A stretch of 64,000 nt of DNA from the NCBI GenBank assembly GCA_028868535.1, contig JAGWUH010000005.1, positions 1-64,000 of the forward strand, given 5' to 3'. The notes beneath the pieces were generated by a model. It was not told the DNA's origin, ran no database searches, and worked only from the letters and a program-made list of their open reading frames with translations. This document shows positions 16,112 through 24,620 of this stretch, piece by piece. Both the position numbers and the translations under genes were made by a program. This DNA comes from Sphingomonadales bacterium (GTDB lineage Bacteria; Pseudomonadota; Alphaproteobacteria; Sphingomonadales; Sphingomonadaceae). Within the stretch, counting starts at the first letter, position 1. The number at the start of each line of letters is the position of its first letter.

Positions 16112-16779
16112 CGTTTTCCCGCCTAGTCCGCGCGCCGGCGCCGCGCAATGCCCCGGCAATGCCCGTCGGTCGCGCCATCCACAGCCGGCTGCACTCGATT
16201 TCCGGGAGGCCGCGTCAACCTTGCGTTAACCATGACCACGCCATGACCGCTGCAACGACCTTGCACCGTGCCGAAGCAGGTGCTAATTCGTCGCAATTGG
16301 GCAATATGCCGCCCCGATCCCTGCACGAACCTGCCGAAAAACAGGCACGTCGCGCAACCTCCCCCGGATCGGCAAAGCGATTTCCCATACCCGTCCGGGC
16401 GTTTTTCCGTCCGGGCAAGTCAGGTTGATGCAGTCCATGATGAGTATTTCGCCGTTCCACGCACCGCAGCCCTCCGGGGCGATGGCGGCGTGGGCCGGCG
16501 TCGCCCGGATTTCCGGGTCGGCGATGACGGCCGGGTCGCACCGCGCCATCGCCCCTCGCGCAGGCAACGCGCGCCTCATCCCGGCTGCAGACGCATCCCC
16601 GTCCGGCGCCCCGCGCGCCGGCATTTCTGTCATCCAACCCCGCGCCCCGCGCGCGGGCCAAACCCATCCCGCCGCGCGCATCCCTGCACGCGGCGTTTCA
16701 CGCAATCGTCGTGCCGCATCGCCGGCCGGCTCCCTCAGGGGAGCAGGCGCCGCACCGCCGCACGCCAGGAGAATACACG
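16112..16779. other. 668-base divergent region: amidase/mrcA and rne promoters, long rne leader
   Basis: No gene is supported here. It separates the minus-strand amidase from plus-strand rne. A promoter-like pair at 16261-16289 would give rne a 5' leader near 490 bases. A direct repeat CCGTCCGGGC occurs twice, split by GTTTTT (about 16397-16422), inside that leader. The last 15 bases hold the rne ribosome site CCAGGAG. Confidence 0.5.
16261..16289 (+). promoter_or_regulatory. Candidate sigma-70 promoter for rne
   Basis: TTGCAC (16261-16266), a 17-base spacer, then TAATTC (16284-16289). This is the best -35/-10 match in the gap and points at rne 490 bases downstream. E. coli rne also has a long leader that it cleaves for autoregulation. 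Confidence 0.5.
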
Positions 16780-19548
16780 ATGTCCACGCGCATGCTTATC
16801 GATGCGCGCCACCCGGAAGAAACCCGGGTGGCGGTGCTGAAGGGTAACCGGATCGAAGAATTCGACTTTGACTCTGCCGATCACAAGCAGATCAAGGGCA
16901 ATATCTACCTCGCGAAAGTGACCCGGGTCGAACCGTCGCTGCAGGCGGCGTTCGTCGATTTCGGCGGCAATCGCCACGGCTTCCTCGCCTTCAGCGAAAT
17001 CCACCCCGATTACTACCAGATCCCCAAGGAGGACCGCGAGGCCCTGCTGGCGGAAGAGGCCGCCCACGCCGCCGAGGAAGCCGCGCTGCGCGCCGCCGAG
17101 GAAGCCGAGGAAGACGCCTATGACGCCGGCGACGGCGCCTATGCCGACGACGATCTGGGCGGCGTCACCGAGATCGACACCTCCGAGAAGGACGATGTCG
17201 CGACGATCGAGGGCGGCCATGTCGAGACCCCGTTCTCGGAAGACGAGGAACCGGCCGAGGCCGAGTACGACGCCGGCGAGGAAGGTGCCGAGGACGGTGC
17301 CGAAGACGGAGCCCGTCGCGGCCGCGGTCGTGGCCGTCGCCGCCAGGGTCGCAGCCAGGGCAAGGACACCCGCGACCAGGCCGACGACCTGCGCCAGCGC
17401 CGCATGGCGCTGCGCCGCCGCTACAAGATCCAGGACGTGATCCAGCGCCGCCAGGTGCTGCTCGTCCAGGTCGTCAAGGAAGAGCGCGGCAACAAGGGCG
17501 CCGCGCTCACCACCTACCTCAGCCTCGCCGGCCGCTACTGCGTGCTGATGCCCAACAGCAGCCACGGCGGCGGCATCAGCCGCAAGATCAGCTCGGTTGC
17601 CGACCGCAAGCGCCTGAAGTCGATCATCGCCGAGATGCAGCTTCCCAAGAGCATGGGCTGCATCGTCCGCACCGCCGGCCTCCAGCGCACCAAGCCAGAG
17701 ATCAAGCGCGATTTCGACTATCTCGCGCGCCTCTGGGACGAGATCCGCGAGAACACGCTGAAGTCCAGCGCCCCGGCGCTGATCCACTCGGACAGCGATC
17801 TCATCAAGCGCGCGATCCGCGACATCTACAACCGCGACATCGAGGAAGTCGTCGTCGAGGGCGACGAGGGCTACCGCGCCGCGCGCGATTTCATGAAGCT
17901 GCTGATGCCCAGCCACGCGCGCCGGGTGAAGCAGTATGCCGATCCGGTCCCGCTGTTCCAGCGCTACGGCGCCGAGGACCAGTTGACCGCGATGTACGAT
18001 CCCGTCGTCCAGTTGAAATCGGGCGGCTACATCGTCATCAACCCGACCGAGGCGCTGGTCAGCATCGACATCAACTCGGGCCGCTCCACCAAGGAGCACG
18101 GCATCGAGGCGACCGCGCTCAACACCAACCTCGAGGCCGCGCGCGAGATCGCCCGCCAGCTCCGCCTGCGCGACATGGCCGGCCTCGTCGTCATCGACTT
18201 CATCGACATGGAATACGGATCGAACATCCGCAAGGTCGAGAAGGCGATGAAGGATGCGCTCAAGAACGACCGCGCCCGCATCCAGGTCGGCCGCATCTCC
18301 GGCTTCGGCCTGATGGAGATGAGCCGCCAGCGCCTGCGCACCGGCGTGCTCGAGGCGACCACGCGCGAATGCCCGCACTGCGACGGTTCGGGCCTGGTCC
18401 GCACCGCCGGTTCGGCGGGCCTGGCCGCGCTGCGCCTGATCGAGGACGAGGCCGCCAAGGGCAAGGGCACGGTGATCACGCTGTTCGCCAGCCAGGAAGC
18501 CTCGATCTACGTGCTCAACTCGAAGCGCGCCGATCTCGCCGAGATCGAGCACCGCTACGGCGTCACTGTCGAGGTCCTGCCCGAGGGTGAGAACGAGGGC
18601 GCCAAGATGCGCGTCGCCTCGTCCGGCCCGCGCAACGAGTTCGTGCCCCGCTTTGAACAGATCGCGGTGATCGAGGAAGAAGACGACTACGTCGAGGAAG
18701 ACGAAGCCGACGACGAGATCGTGGAATCGCGCGAATCCTCGCGCGGCCGTGATCGCGACGAAGGCGACGGCGAAGGTCGCCGCAAGCGTCGCAAGCGCCG
18801 CCGCGGGCGCAACCGCGACCGCCAGGACGAAGCCGACGGTGAATCCGCCGAAACCGAGGGCGAGGACGTCGAGTCCGAAGCCGACGAAGCCGGCGAAGGC
18901 AGCGACGCCGAGACCGACGCCAACGGCGAGGATGGCGAAGGCCCGCGCAAGCGTCGCCGCCGTGGCCGTCGCCGGCGCGGCGGTCGCAACCGCGACGAGG
19001 CCGGCAGCGAGGGCGCGCACGAGGGTGAAGGCGAAGGCGAAGGTGAGGCCGATGCCGCCGACGAAGCCGCTGTCGCGGCCGAGCCGGTAGCGGAGGCAAC
19101 CCCCGCCGGGGCCGACGAAGCCCCGGCCAAGCCCAAGCGCAGCCGCCGCAAGAAGGCGGACGCCGAAGCGGAAGCGACCGCCGTCGAAGCACCAGTCGCG
19201 GAGGAAGCCCCGGCGGCAGAGGAAGCCGCAGCCGCCGCGGAACCGGCCGCCAAGCCCAAGCGCACCCGCCGCAAAAAGGCGGATGCCGAAGCGGAAGCCA
19301 CCGCCGTCGAAGCGCCTGTCGCGGAGGAAGCCCCGGCTGTCGAGGCGGCTCCGGCCGCCGAGGAGCCGGCCGCCAAGCCCAAGCGCGCGCGCCGCAAGAA
19401 GGCCGATGCCGAACCGGCGGAGACGGTGACCACCGAAGCGCCCGAAGCCGCCCCGGCCGAGGTCGAGCCGGAAGCCGAAGCTGCCGAGTCTGACGAAGCC
19501 TCCGCCAAGCGTCGCACCGGCTGGTGGCAACGCACCTTCGGCAACTGA
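16780..19548 (+). CDS. rne: Ribonuclease E/G (RNase E)
   Basis: The 922-residue endoribonuclease leads mRNA decay and rRNA/tRNA processing and scaffolds the degradosome. The catalytic aspartates are D430 (S-I-D-I-N-S-G) and D473 (V-V-I-D-F-I-D-M-E), 43 residues apart as in E. coli. The Zn-link C531-P-H-C534 holds the tetramer. The N-terminal S1 domain is split by a long acidic then Arg-rich insertion (about residues 85-210), typical of alphaproteobacteria. The C-terminal third is disordered: acidic blocks alternating with Arg clusters (R-R-K-R-R-K-R-R-R-G), then three A-K-P-K-R-x-R-R-K-K-A-D-A-E repeats, ending with G-W-W-Q-R-T-F-G. ATG 16780 follows CCAGGAG. Confidence 0.96.
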   Translation: MSTRMLIDARHPEETRVAVLKGNRIEEFDFDSADHKQIKGNIYLAKVTRVEPSLQAAFVDFGGNRHGFLAFSEIHPDYYQIPKEDREALLAEEAAHAAEEAALRAAEEAEEDAYDAGDGAYADDDLGGVTEIDTSEKDDVATIEGGHVETPFSEDEEPAEAEYDAGEEGAEDGAEDGARRGRGRGRRRQGRSQGKDTRDQADDLRQRRMALRRRYKIQDVIQRRQVLLVQVVKEERGNKGAALTTYLSLAGRYCVLMPNSSHGGGISRKISSVADRKRLKSIIAEMQLPKSMGCIVRTAGLQRTKPEIKRDFDYLARLWDEIRENTLKSSAPALIHSDSDLIKRAIRDIYNRDIEEVVVEGDEGYRAARDFMKLLMPSHARRVKQYADPVPLFQRYGAEDQLTAMYDPVVQLKSGGYIVINPTEALVSIDINSGRSTKEHGIEATALNTNLEAAREIARQLRLRDMAGLVVIDFIDMEYGSNIRKVEKAMKDALKNDRARIQVGRISGFGLMEMSRQRLRTGVLEATTRECPHCDGSGLVRTAGSAGLAALRLIEDEAAKGKGTVITLFASQEASIYVLNSKRADLAEIEHRYGVTVEVLPEGENEGAKMRVASSGPRNEFVPRFEQIAVIEEEDDYVEEDEADDEIVESRESSRGRDRDEGDGEGRRKRRKRRRGRNRDRQDEADGESAETEGEDVESEADEAGEGSDAETDANGEDGEGPRKRRRRGRRRRGGRNRDEAGSEGAHEGEGEGEGEADAADEAAVAAEPVAEATPAGADEAPAKPKRSRRKKADAEAEATAVEAPVAEEAPAAEEAAAAAEPAAKPKRTRRKKADAEAEATAVEAPVAEEAPAVEAAPAAEEPAAKPKRARRKKADAEPAETVTTEAPEAAPAEVEPEAEAAESDEASAKRRTGWWQRTFGN

Positions 19549-19570
19549 CCGCCGGATCAGCGAACCAACG

Positions 19571-19604
19571 AAAAAGCGGGAGGCTCCAACCTCCCGCTTT
19601 TTTC
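19571..19604. terminator. Bidirectional terminator after rne
   Basis: AAAAAGCGGGAGG, a 6-base loop, then CCTCCCGCTTTTTT. A perfect 8-base GC stem with A and T runs on both sides serves rne (+) and the converging esterase gene (-). Confidence 0.95.
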
Positions 19605-19608
19605 TTGG

Positions 19609-20547
19609 CTATCGTTCCAGCATCCGCCGCGCGTCGCCGATCAGCGCGCCGAACTCCACCCGCGCCGAGGGAATGCCCGCGCGATAGGTGGCAAAGCCGT
19701 GGATCATGCCTTTCGCCTCGCGATAGAGCACGTCCACCCCCGCGCCGATCGCCTTCGCCGCGAACGCCCGCCCCTCGTCGCGCAGCGGGTCGAACTCCGC
19801 GGTCACCAGCAGCAGCGGCGCCAGGCCCGCCGGATCGCCCTTCAGCGGCGCCCCGCGCCAGTGCGACCGGTCGCTGGCATAGGCCTGCTCGAAATAGCGC
19901 GTATCGGCCCGGTCCAGCCCCAGCCCCTCGCTGAACCGCTCCGACGATGCGTGCCCGCCGCCGCGATCGGCCGCAGGATAGATCGCGAACAGCAGGTCCA
20001 CCGGCACCGCCGCCGGCGCATCGCGCAGCGCCAACCCGGTCACCAGCGTCAGCTCGCCCCCGGCGCTGTCGCCGCAGATCACCAGGCTCGTCGCCTCGCG
20101 TCCCAGCGCCGCGCCGTTTGCGGCGATCCACCGCGCCGCCGCCTCGGCATCGTCGGGCGCTGCCGGCCAGGGGTGCTCGGGCGCCAGCCGATAGTCGACG
20201 AACACCACCGGCAGGTCCAGCCCGCGCGCCAGCGAAGCGGCCATGCTGCCATGCGTGTCGATGCTGCCGACGACGAACCCGCCGCCGTGGTAGAACACCA
20301 CCACCGGCCCGGGCCCGCGCGTCTCCCGCGCGTCATAGAGCCGCAGCGGGATTTCCCCGCCCGGCCCCGGCATCGCCAGGTCGCGCACATGGGCGATCTC
20401 GCCCACCGGCAGGTCGGGCGAAGGCATCGTCCCCGGCGGGATCTGCCGGATCATCGCCACCACCGCGTCGTTCATCGGCGGACGCGGCTGCGCCTTCATC
20501 GCCTCGAGGAACACCCGCACGTCGGGCCGCACCGCAAACTCGCTCAT
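19609..20547 (-). CDS. Alpha/beta hydrolase, hormone-sensitive-lipase (HSL) type esterase
   Basis: The 312-residue esterase has the HSL oxyanion motif H-G-G-G-F, the nucleophile elbow G-D-S-A-G-G, the acid in E-F-D-P-L-R-D-E, and the histidine in I-H-G-F. These enzymes hydrolyse short to medium acyl esters in the cytosol; the physiological substrate is unknown. ATG 20547 follows GGGAG. It is the third gene of a likely operon after the KirBac channel and an SDR (22 bases after the SDR), which is odd since none of the three is known to share a pathway. Confidence 0.9.
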   Translation of the reverse strand: MSEFAVRPDVRVFLEAMKAQPRPPMNDAVVAMIRQIPPGTMPSPDLPVGEIAHVRDLAMPGPGGEIPLRLYDARETRGPGPVVVFYHGGGFVVGSIDTHGSMAASLARGLDLPVVFVDYRLAPEHPWPAAPDDAEAAARWIAANGAALGREATSLVICGDSAGGELTLVTGLALRDAPAAVPVDLLFAIYPAADRGGGHASSERFSEGLGLDRADTRYFEQAYASDRSHWRGAPLKGDPAGLAPLLLVTAEFDPLRDEGRAFAAKAIGAGVDVLYREAKGMIHGFATYRAGIPSARVEFGALIGDARRMLER

Positions 20548-20569
20548 CGTCCTGCTCCCTCGTTCAATC

Positions 20570-21331
20570 TCAGACCCCGGCCGCCATGCCGCCGGTCACC
20601 CGCAGCACCTCGCCGGTGACGAAGCCCGCCTTGCCCGAAGTCAGCCACAACATGGCGTCGACGATGTGCCGCTCCTCGCCGTCGTCAGCGATCAACTGCA
20701 TCGCCTTGACCCGTGCCTTGGTCGCCTCGGGCAATTCCGCGCGGATCGTGTCGGTCAGGATCAAGCCCGGCGAGATCGCGTTGACGCGGATGCCCTGCGC
20801 GCCCAGCTCGCGCGCGAAGGTGATCGTCAGCCCGGCCACCGCCAGCTTGGAATCGCCATAGGCGCTGCCGCCCATGTGCGCGGCGGACGAGGAAATGTTG
20901 ATGATGACGGCGCCGGCGCGCCCGGCCATGTGCGGCACCGCCGCCAGCGTGCAGGTGACGACGCCGATCACGTTGACGTCGAACAGCCGCCGCACCTTGG
21001 CCAGCCCCATCTTCAGGATCGGCTGGCCATATTCGTCGCTGTGCAGCCCGGCGTTGTTGATCAGCACGTCGATGCCGCCGTTGGCCTGCGCCGCCTCGGC
21101 CATCACCGCCGCCATCCGCGCCTCGTCGGTGACGTCGCCGCCCAGCCCCAGCGCCGAGCCGCCCGCCGCGCGAATCTCCGCTGCGGCCGCTTCGGCCTCG
21201 GCCCCGTCGATGTCGACCAGCACGACATGCGCGCCCAGTGCCGCCAGCGCCGCGCCGAAAGCCTTGCCGAAGCCGCGCCCGCCCCCGGTCACCACCGCCG
21301 TCGTCCCGCTCCGCTCGCCCGCCATCGCCAT
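20570..21331 (-). CDS. Short-chain dehydrogenase/reductase
   Basis: The 253-residue classical SDR shows the cofactor motif T-G-G-G-R-G-F-G-K-A, N-N-A-G, catalytic Ser in I-S-S-S-A, and Y-G-D-S-K (intact YxxxK). D in V-D-I-D after strand 2 suggests NAD rather than NADP preference. ATG 21331 overlaps the KirBac stop (TGATG). A second ATG at 21325 has better spacing (8 bases) from the GGAGGAG ribosome site and may be the true start. The substrate is unknown. Confidence 0.9.
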   Translation of the reverse strand: MAMAGERSGTTAVVTGGGRGFGKAFGAALAALGAHVVLVDIDGAEAEAAAAEIRAAGGSALGLGGDVTDEARMAAVMAEAAQANGGIDVLINNAGLHSDEYGQPILKMGLAKVRRLFDVNVIGVVTCTLAAVPHMAGRAGAVIINISSSAAHMGGSAYGDSKLAVAGLTITFARELGAQGIRVNAISPGLILTDTIRAELPEATKARVKAMQLIADDGEERHIVDAMLWLTSGKAGFVTGEVLRVTGGMAAGV

Positions 21332-22299
21332 CACTCCTCCCCCAACGGCTGCCGTGTCTCGACATCGTGAAAGCGGCGATAGTCGATCGTCCGGGTGCCG
21401 TCTTGATCGGTGGCGACAATGTCGACGAACCGCGCGCCCCAGCGCACGTCGTCGGCGACATAGACCCAGCGCCCGTGGATCGTCTGCCCGCTCGCCTCGT
21501 CGTGCCCGGACACCAGCACCAGCAGTTCCTCGCCGCCCAGCGGCCCGCCGGCCTCCAGCCAGCCGTGCAGCGGGCTGTCGGCATCGATCGGGTGCATGAT
21601 CGTCCAGGTCAGCGTGAAGGTCGGGTTGCTCGATCGCACCAGGCGGAGGTCGGCAAAGCGCCGCATCGGCGTCCCGCCGATCTCGGCATCGATCAGCAGC
21701 GATAGCCGCGCTTCCGCCGCATAGACCATGTTGTGCCGCTGGTTCGCCGCGCGCAGCATCAGCGTCGGCACCCCGTCCACCTCGCGCACCACCGCCACCC
21801 GGCTGAACGCGATCCGCGCCGTCGGCCGCGAGAAGCGCGCAAAGGCGATCCCGGTGGCCAGCGCGAACATCACCAGCCCGAGCGTGATCTCCACCACGAC
21901 GACGATGTTGGCATAGACCGAGACCGGATAGACGTTGCCATAGCCGATCGTCGCCACGGTATGGACGCTGAAGAAGAAATCGCGCCAGAACGGCCAGATG
22001 CCGCCACCCTCGGGCGGGTTGGAAAGCCCCTGCTGGTCGATCCGGTACAGCGCCGCGAACAGCAGGTTGAACGCGAGGAAACCCACGCCGAACAGCGCCC
22101 CCAGCGTGCGCCAGCGCGCCCGCATCGCCCGGTGATAGACGTCCTCCGCCACGCCGCGCGGCAACCCCAGCGGCCGCACGCGGATCTCGCCCTCGCGGAT
22201 CGCCTGCGTCACAGGCGACGGCACCGTCCGGGTCTCCACCCGGGCCTCGCGCCGGTGATGCGCGGCGGTTTCGGGCGCGGTGCTGCGGGGATCGGCCAT
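21331..22299 (-). CDS. Inward-rectifier potassium channel, KirBac type
   Basis: The 322-residue channel subunit has two membrane helices (about residues 66-86 and 129-150) framing a pore helix and the K+ selectivity filter T-I-G-Y-G (117-121). A cytosolic beta-sandwich (about 155-315) with the Kir pattern F-S-R-V-A-V-V and T-L-T-W-T-I-M-H-P-I follows. The slide-helix region before the first span is amphipathic. It would form tetramers letting K+ across the inner membrane, gated by lipids or ligands. The stop overlaps the start of the SDR gene, so the two are translationally coupled. Confidence 0.93.
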   Translation of the reverse strand: MADPRSTAPETAAHHRREARVETRTVPSPVTQAIREGEIRVRPLGLPRGVAEDVYHRAMRARWRTLGALFGVGFLAFNLLFAALYRIDQQGLSNPPEGGGIWPFWRDFFFSVHTVATIGYGNVYPVSVYANIVVVVEITLGLVMFALATGIAFARFSRPTARIAFSRVAVVREVDGVPTLMLRAANQRHNMVYAAEARLSLLIDAEIGGTPMRRFADLRLVRSSNPTFTLTWTIMHPIDADSPLHGWLEAGGPLGGEELLVLVSGHDEASGQTIHGRWVYVADDVRWGARFVDIVATDQDGTRTIDYRRFHDVETRQPLGEE

Positions 22300-22311
22300 C
22301 AGCGCACGCTA

Positions 22312-22349
22312 ACGCCCCCGGCGCGCGTTCTCAAGCGCGCCGGGGGCGT
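22312..22349. terminator. Strong GC hairpin downstream of the outer-membrane barrel gene
   Basis: ACGCCCCCGGCGCG and CGCGCCGGGGGCGT form a 14-base perfect stem with a 10-base loop, just past the end of the minus-strand barrel gene and before the KirBac start. No T-run follows. Confidence 0.65.
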
Positions 22350-22366
22350 CCGCCCTGGGCCGGGCG

Positions 22367-23257
22367 TCAGAAGTGATAGGTCAGCGTGCCGCGGATCGTG
22401 TTGTACTGGTAGACCTTCGATGCGCGCATGTTGGTCTGCCCGCCGGCCAGCACGAACGGGCTGGTCGCCCCGGCGCTGCCCTGGGTCACCGCAACGCGAT
22501 AGTCGCTGTCGTGGATGCGGTTGTACAGCCACTCGAGCCCGACGCCGATCCTCGGCGTCACCATGGCCTCGGCGCCGCCGCCGGCCTGCCAGCCCCAGCG
22601 CCAGGTGTCGGGATCGACCTCGGTAAAGGCGTTGGCGGTGTTGGTGGTGCGGAAGATGTGCTTCATCTTCGAATAGCTGACACCGCCGGTGGCATAGAAC
22701 AGGCCGCCGCCATTCGGCGTCCAGCCAACGCGGCCGCGCAGCGCGAAGCCATAGTCGATGCCGCGGGCGATGCGATAGGCATTGCCGCTGCTGTCGAACG
22801 CCGAGGTCGCGTCGCGGGTGTCGTTGGTCGAACCCTCGAACAGGCCGCCGACCACGAAGTTGCCCATGCGCTTGTCCCAGCCGGCCCGCAGCGCCCAGTC
22901 GATCTTGTTGCGATCGGCGCGGCAATCGCCCGGGATCGTGCTCACGTAATAACCGCGACAGCGGCCGACGATGGCGTTGGCGCCGGTCGCGGTGGTGACG
23001 GTGTCGCCATAAGTGCCGTTGTTGTCGCGATCGAAGAACAGGTGGGTGTTGCGGCCATTGGCGCCGTTGGCCCAGCCGATCGCGCCCGAGACATAAGGGC
23101 CGTTGTAGGTGTGCGCCCGCCAGTCCGGGTCATAGTTGGACGATGCCGCGGCGTCGCCGGTGGTCGCGGTCGTCCCGGCGTCCTGCGCATGCGCGGTCGC
23201 CGCCAGCAGCGGCAGCATGGCCGCGCCGAGCAGAGCGGTTGATCGAAGAACGTGCAT
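22367..23257 (-). CDS. Outer membrane beta-barrel protein (Omp25/porin-like)
   Basis: The 296-residue protein has a Sec signal peptide (residues 1-24, cleavage A-H-A/Q-D). Alternating aromatic and polar strands follow, as in small outer-membrane barrels of alphaproteobacteria (G-P-Y-V-S-G-A-I-G-W start), and it ends with F, the BAM recognition residue (G-T-L-T-Y-H-F). A cysteine pair (R-C-R-G-Y near 104 and D-C-R-A) probably forms a loop disulfide. ATG 23257 follows GGGAG at good spacing. The role is likely structural or in immune/stress shielding; a transported solute is unknown. Confidence 0.85.
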   Translation of the reverse strand: MHVLRSTALLGAAMLPLLAATAHAQDAGTTATTGDAAASSNYDPDWRAHTYNGPYVSGAIGWANGANGRNTHLFFDRDNNGTYGDTVTTATGANAIVGRCRGYYVSTIPGDCRADRNKIDWALRAGWDKRMGNFVVGGLFEGSTNDTRDATSAFDSSGNAYRIARGIDYGFALRGRVGWTPNGGGLFYATGGVSYSKMKHIFRTTNTANAFTEVDPDTWRWGWQAGGGAEAMVTPRIGVGLEWLYNRIHDSDYRVAVTQGSAGATSPFVLAGGQTNMRASKVYQYNTIRGTLTYHF

Positions 23258-23585
23258 GTTGGGCTCCCTGGTTCCCCGGCCACCGCGGCCGGGGCGAAAT
23301 CCCCCACCCAACCCGCCGCCCACCCTGCCGGTTCCCGCAATCCCAACATGGGATATCAACAATTTGCGGGAACCACTTCAGGTTTCGCCGATTGTCCGCC
23401 GGTTTTCGCCGGTCGGCGTGCGACGCGCCGTGCCTCCCGCGCGACCGGGCGCCGTTCAGCCGCGAAGCCGTGAAGATGAATGAATGCTGCCAGGACCGCT
23501 CGCGCTGCATTCAGGAAAACAGCGGTAAACATGAACTCAAGACGGCGAATCGGACCTCGCAGCCGATCCGTCCAGGAGAAACACC
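23258..23585. other. 328-base divergent gap, no gene
   Basis: This gap separates the minus-strand barrel gene and a plus-strand secreted protein gene, so it must hold two promoters. I see no clear -35/-10 pair, no coding region and only short GC repeats. The ribosome sites at both ends (GGGAG on the minus strand, CCAGGAG on the plus) are good. Confidence 0.4.
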
Positions 23586-23948
23586 ATGATCACCTCGCTG
23601 AAGAAGACCGCGCTGAAGACCATCGGCGCCACCGCCCTTGCCGCCACCGCGCTGGCCAGCGCCACCCCGGCGATGGCCGATCCCTATCGCCGCCACGGCA
23701 GCGACGTCGCCGGCCCCGCCATTGCCGCGGGCATCTTCGGGCTCGCCATCGGCGCGATCATCGCGTCGAGCTCGCACCACGATCGCGATCGCGAATATCG
23801 CGGCGGCTATTACGACAACCGCTACAACGGCTACGGCGCTTACCCGAACGGCGCCCCGCGCGGCTACGCCTACGATCGCGATGGCTATCGCTACGATGGC
23901 GACGGCCGCCCTTACGGCTACGACCGTCACGAACGTCGCGGCTGGTAA
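23586..23948 (+). CDS. Small secreted glycine-zipper, Tyr/Arg-rich protein (copy 1)
   Basis: The 120-residue protein has a Sec signal peptide (cleavage A-M-A/D-P) and a glycine-zipper hydrophobic stretch G-I-F-G-L-A-I-G-A-I-I-A-S-S (about residues 49-62). A tail of Asp/Arg/Tyr/Gly repeats (Y-D-N-R-Y-N-G-Y) follows. No enzyme motif. The periplasm or outer membrane is the likely place; zipper proteins of this sort are often membrane-inserted or stress-linked. It shares the layout and the zipper with the next gene at 24130, so the two are paralogues. The ribosome site CCAGGAG is strong. A terminator follows at 23971. Confidence 0.75.
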   Translation: MITSLKKTALKTIGATALAATALASATPAMADPYRRHGSDVAGPAIAAGIFGLAIGAIIASSSHHDRDREYRGGYYDNRYNGYGAYPNGAPRGYAYDRDGYRYDGDGRPYGYDRHERRGW

Positions 23949-23970
23949 TCCACCGGTCACCCGCCGCGCC

Positions 23971-24004
23971 AACGCCCCCTTCCCCCCGGAAGGGGGCGTT
24001 CTTC
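23971..24004 (+). terminator. Rho-independent terminator after the first small secreted protein
   Basis: AACGCCCCCTTCC, loop CCCC, GGAAGGGGGCGTT followed by CTTC. A 13-base perfect stem. Confidence 0.85.
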
Positions 24005-24129
24005 GTCACCATTGCCGGCATCGGCATTTTGTCCCGCACGGGCCACGCCCGGTCCTGTCGCCGGGACCATTCAGGCCCCTGCAATCATCAGGATGAGACA
24101 TCCACGTCATAGCCCACAGGAGAGAACAG

Positions 24130-24528
24130 ATGCTGTCCCTCACCCGCAACCAGCCCTTCGGCAAGGCGGTGGTCGCCGCCACCCTCGCGGCCACCGCGCT
24201 CGGCGGCCTCGCGGCCACCCCGGCCCACGCCCAGTACTATCGCGGCTACCGCCACCACGGCGGCGGTGACGGCGCCGCCGTCGCGGTCGGCGCCGGCCTG
24301 CTCGGCCTCGCCGTCGGCGCGGCGATCGCCTCGTCGGACCGGCCGCACTATTACTATCGCGAGCGTGTCTACGAGCCGGTCTACTATGCCTATCCGCGCT
24401 ACTATGCGCGTCCGTACCCGGTCTATCGCCCGTACTATTATCGCGAGGAATGGCGCGATGATTGGCGCTGGCACCACCGCCCGCACTATTACGGCGGCTA
24501 CGGCTACGGCCACGGCTGGCGCCGCTGA
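24130..24528 (+). CDS. Small secreted glycine-zipper, Tyr-rich protein (copy 2)
   Basis: The 132-residue protein has a signal peptide (cleavage A-H-A/Q-Y), the zipper G-L-L-G-L-A-V-G-A-A-I-A-S-S, and a tail in which Tyr, Arg, Trp and His dominate (Y-Y-Y-R-E and W-R-W-H-H). Zipper and order match the gene at 23586, with a more aromatic tail. Tyr/His-rich tails may bind metal or stick to the wall, which is speculation. ATG 24130 follows CAGGAGAG. Separate terminators after each copy suggest the two are expressed independently. Confidence 0.75.
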   Translation: MLSLTRNQPFGKAVVAATLAATALGGLAATPAHAQYYRGYRHHGGGDGAAVAVGAGLLGLAVGAAIASSDRPHYYYRERVYEPVYYAYPRYYARPYPVYRPYYYREEWRDDWRWHHRPHYYGGYGYGHGWRR

Positions 24529-24557
24529 GGCGCCCCGGCCAAACCGCGGCCACGATC

Positions 24558-24583
24558 GGGGACGGCGCCGCGCCGTCCCCTTT
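24558..24583 (+). terminator. Terminator after the second small secreted protein
   Basis: GGGGACGGCG, loop CCG, CGCCGTCCCC then TTTC. A 10-base perfect stem located 30 bases after the stop and before the glycosyltransferase. Confidence 0.85.
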
Positions 24584-24620
24584 CGCATCTGCCGACTGGC
24601 CTTCCGCCGCACCCGACGCT

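Noticed and set aside
16735-19530. Long open frame opposite rne
   Set aside because: Mirror of RNase E codon structure; no motif, and RNase E is beyond doubt.
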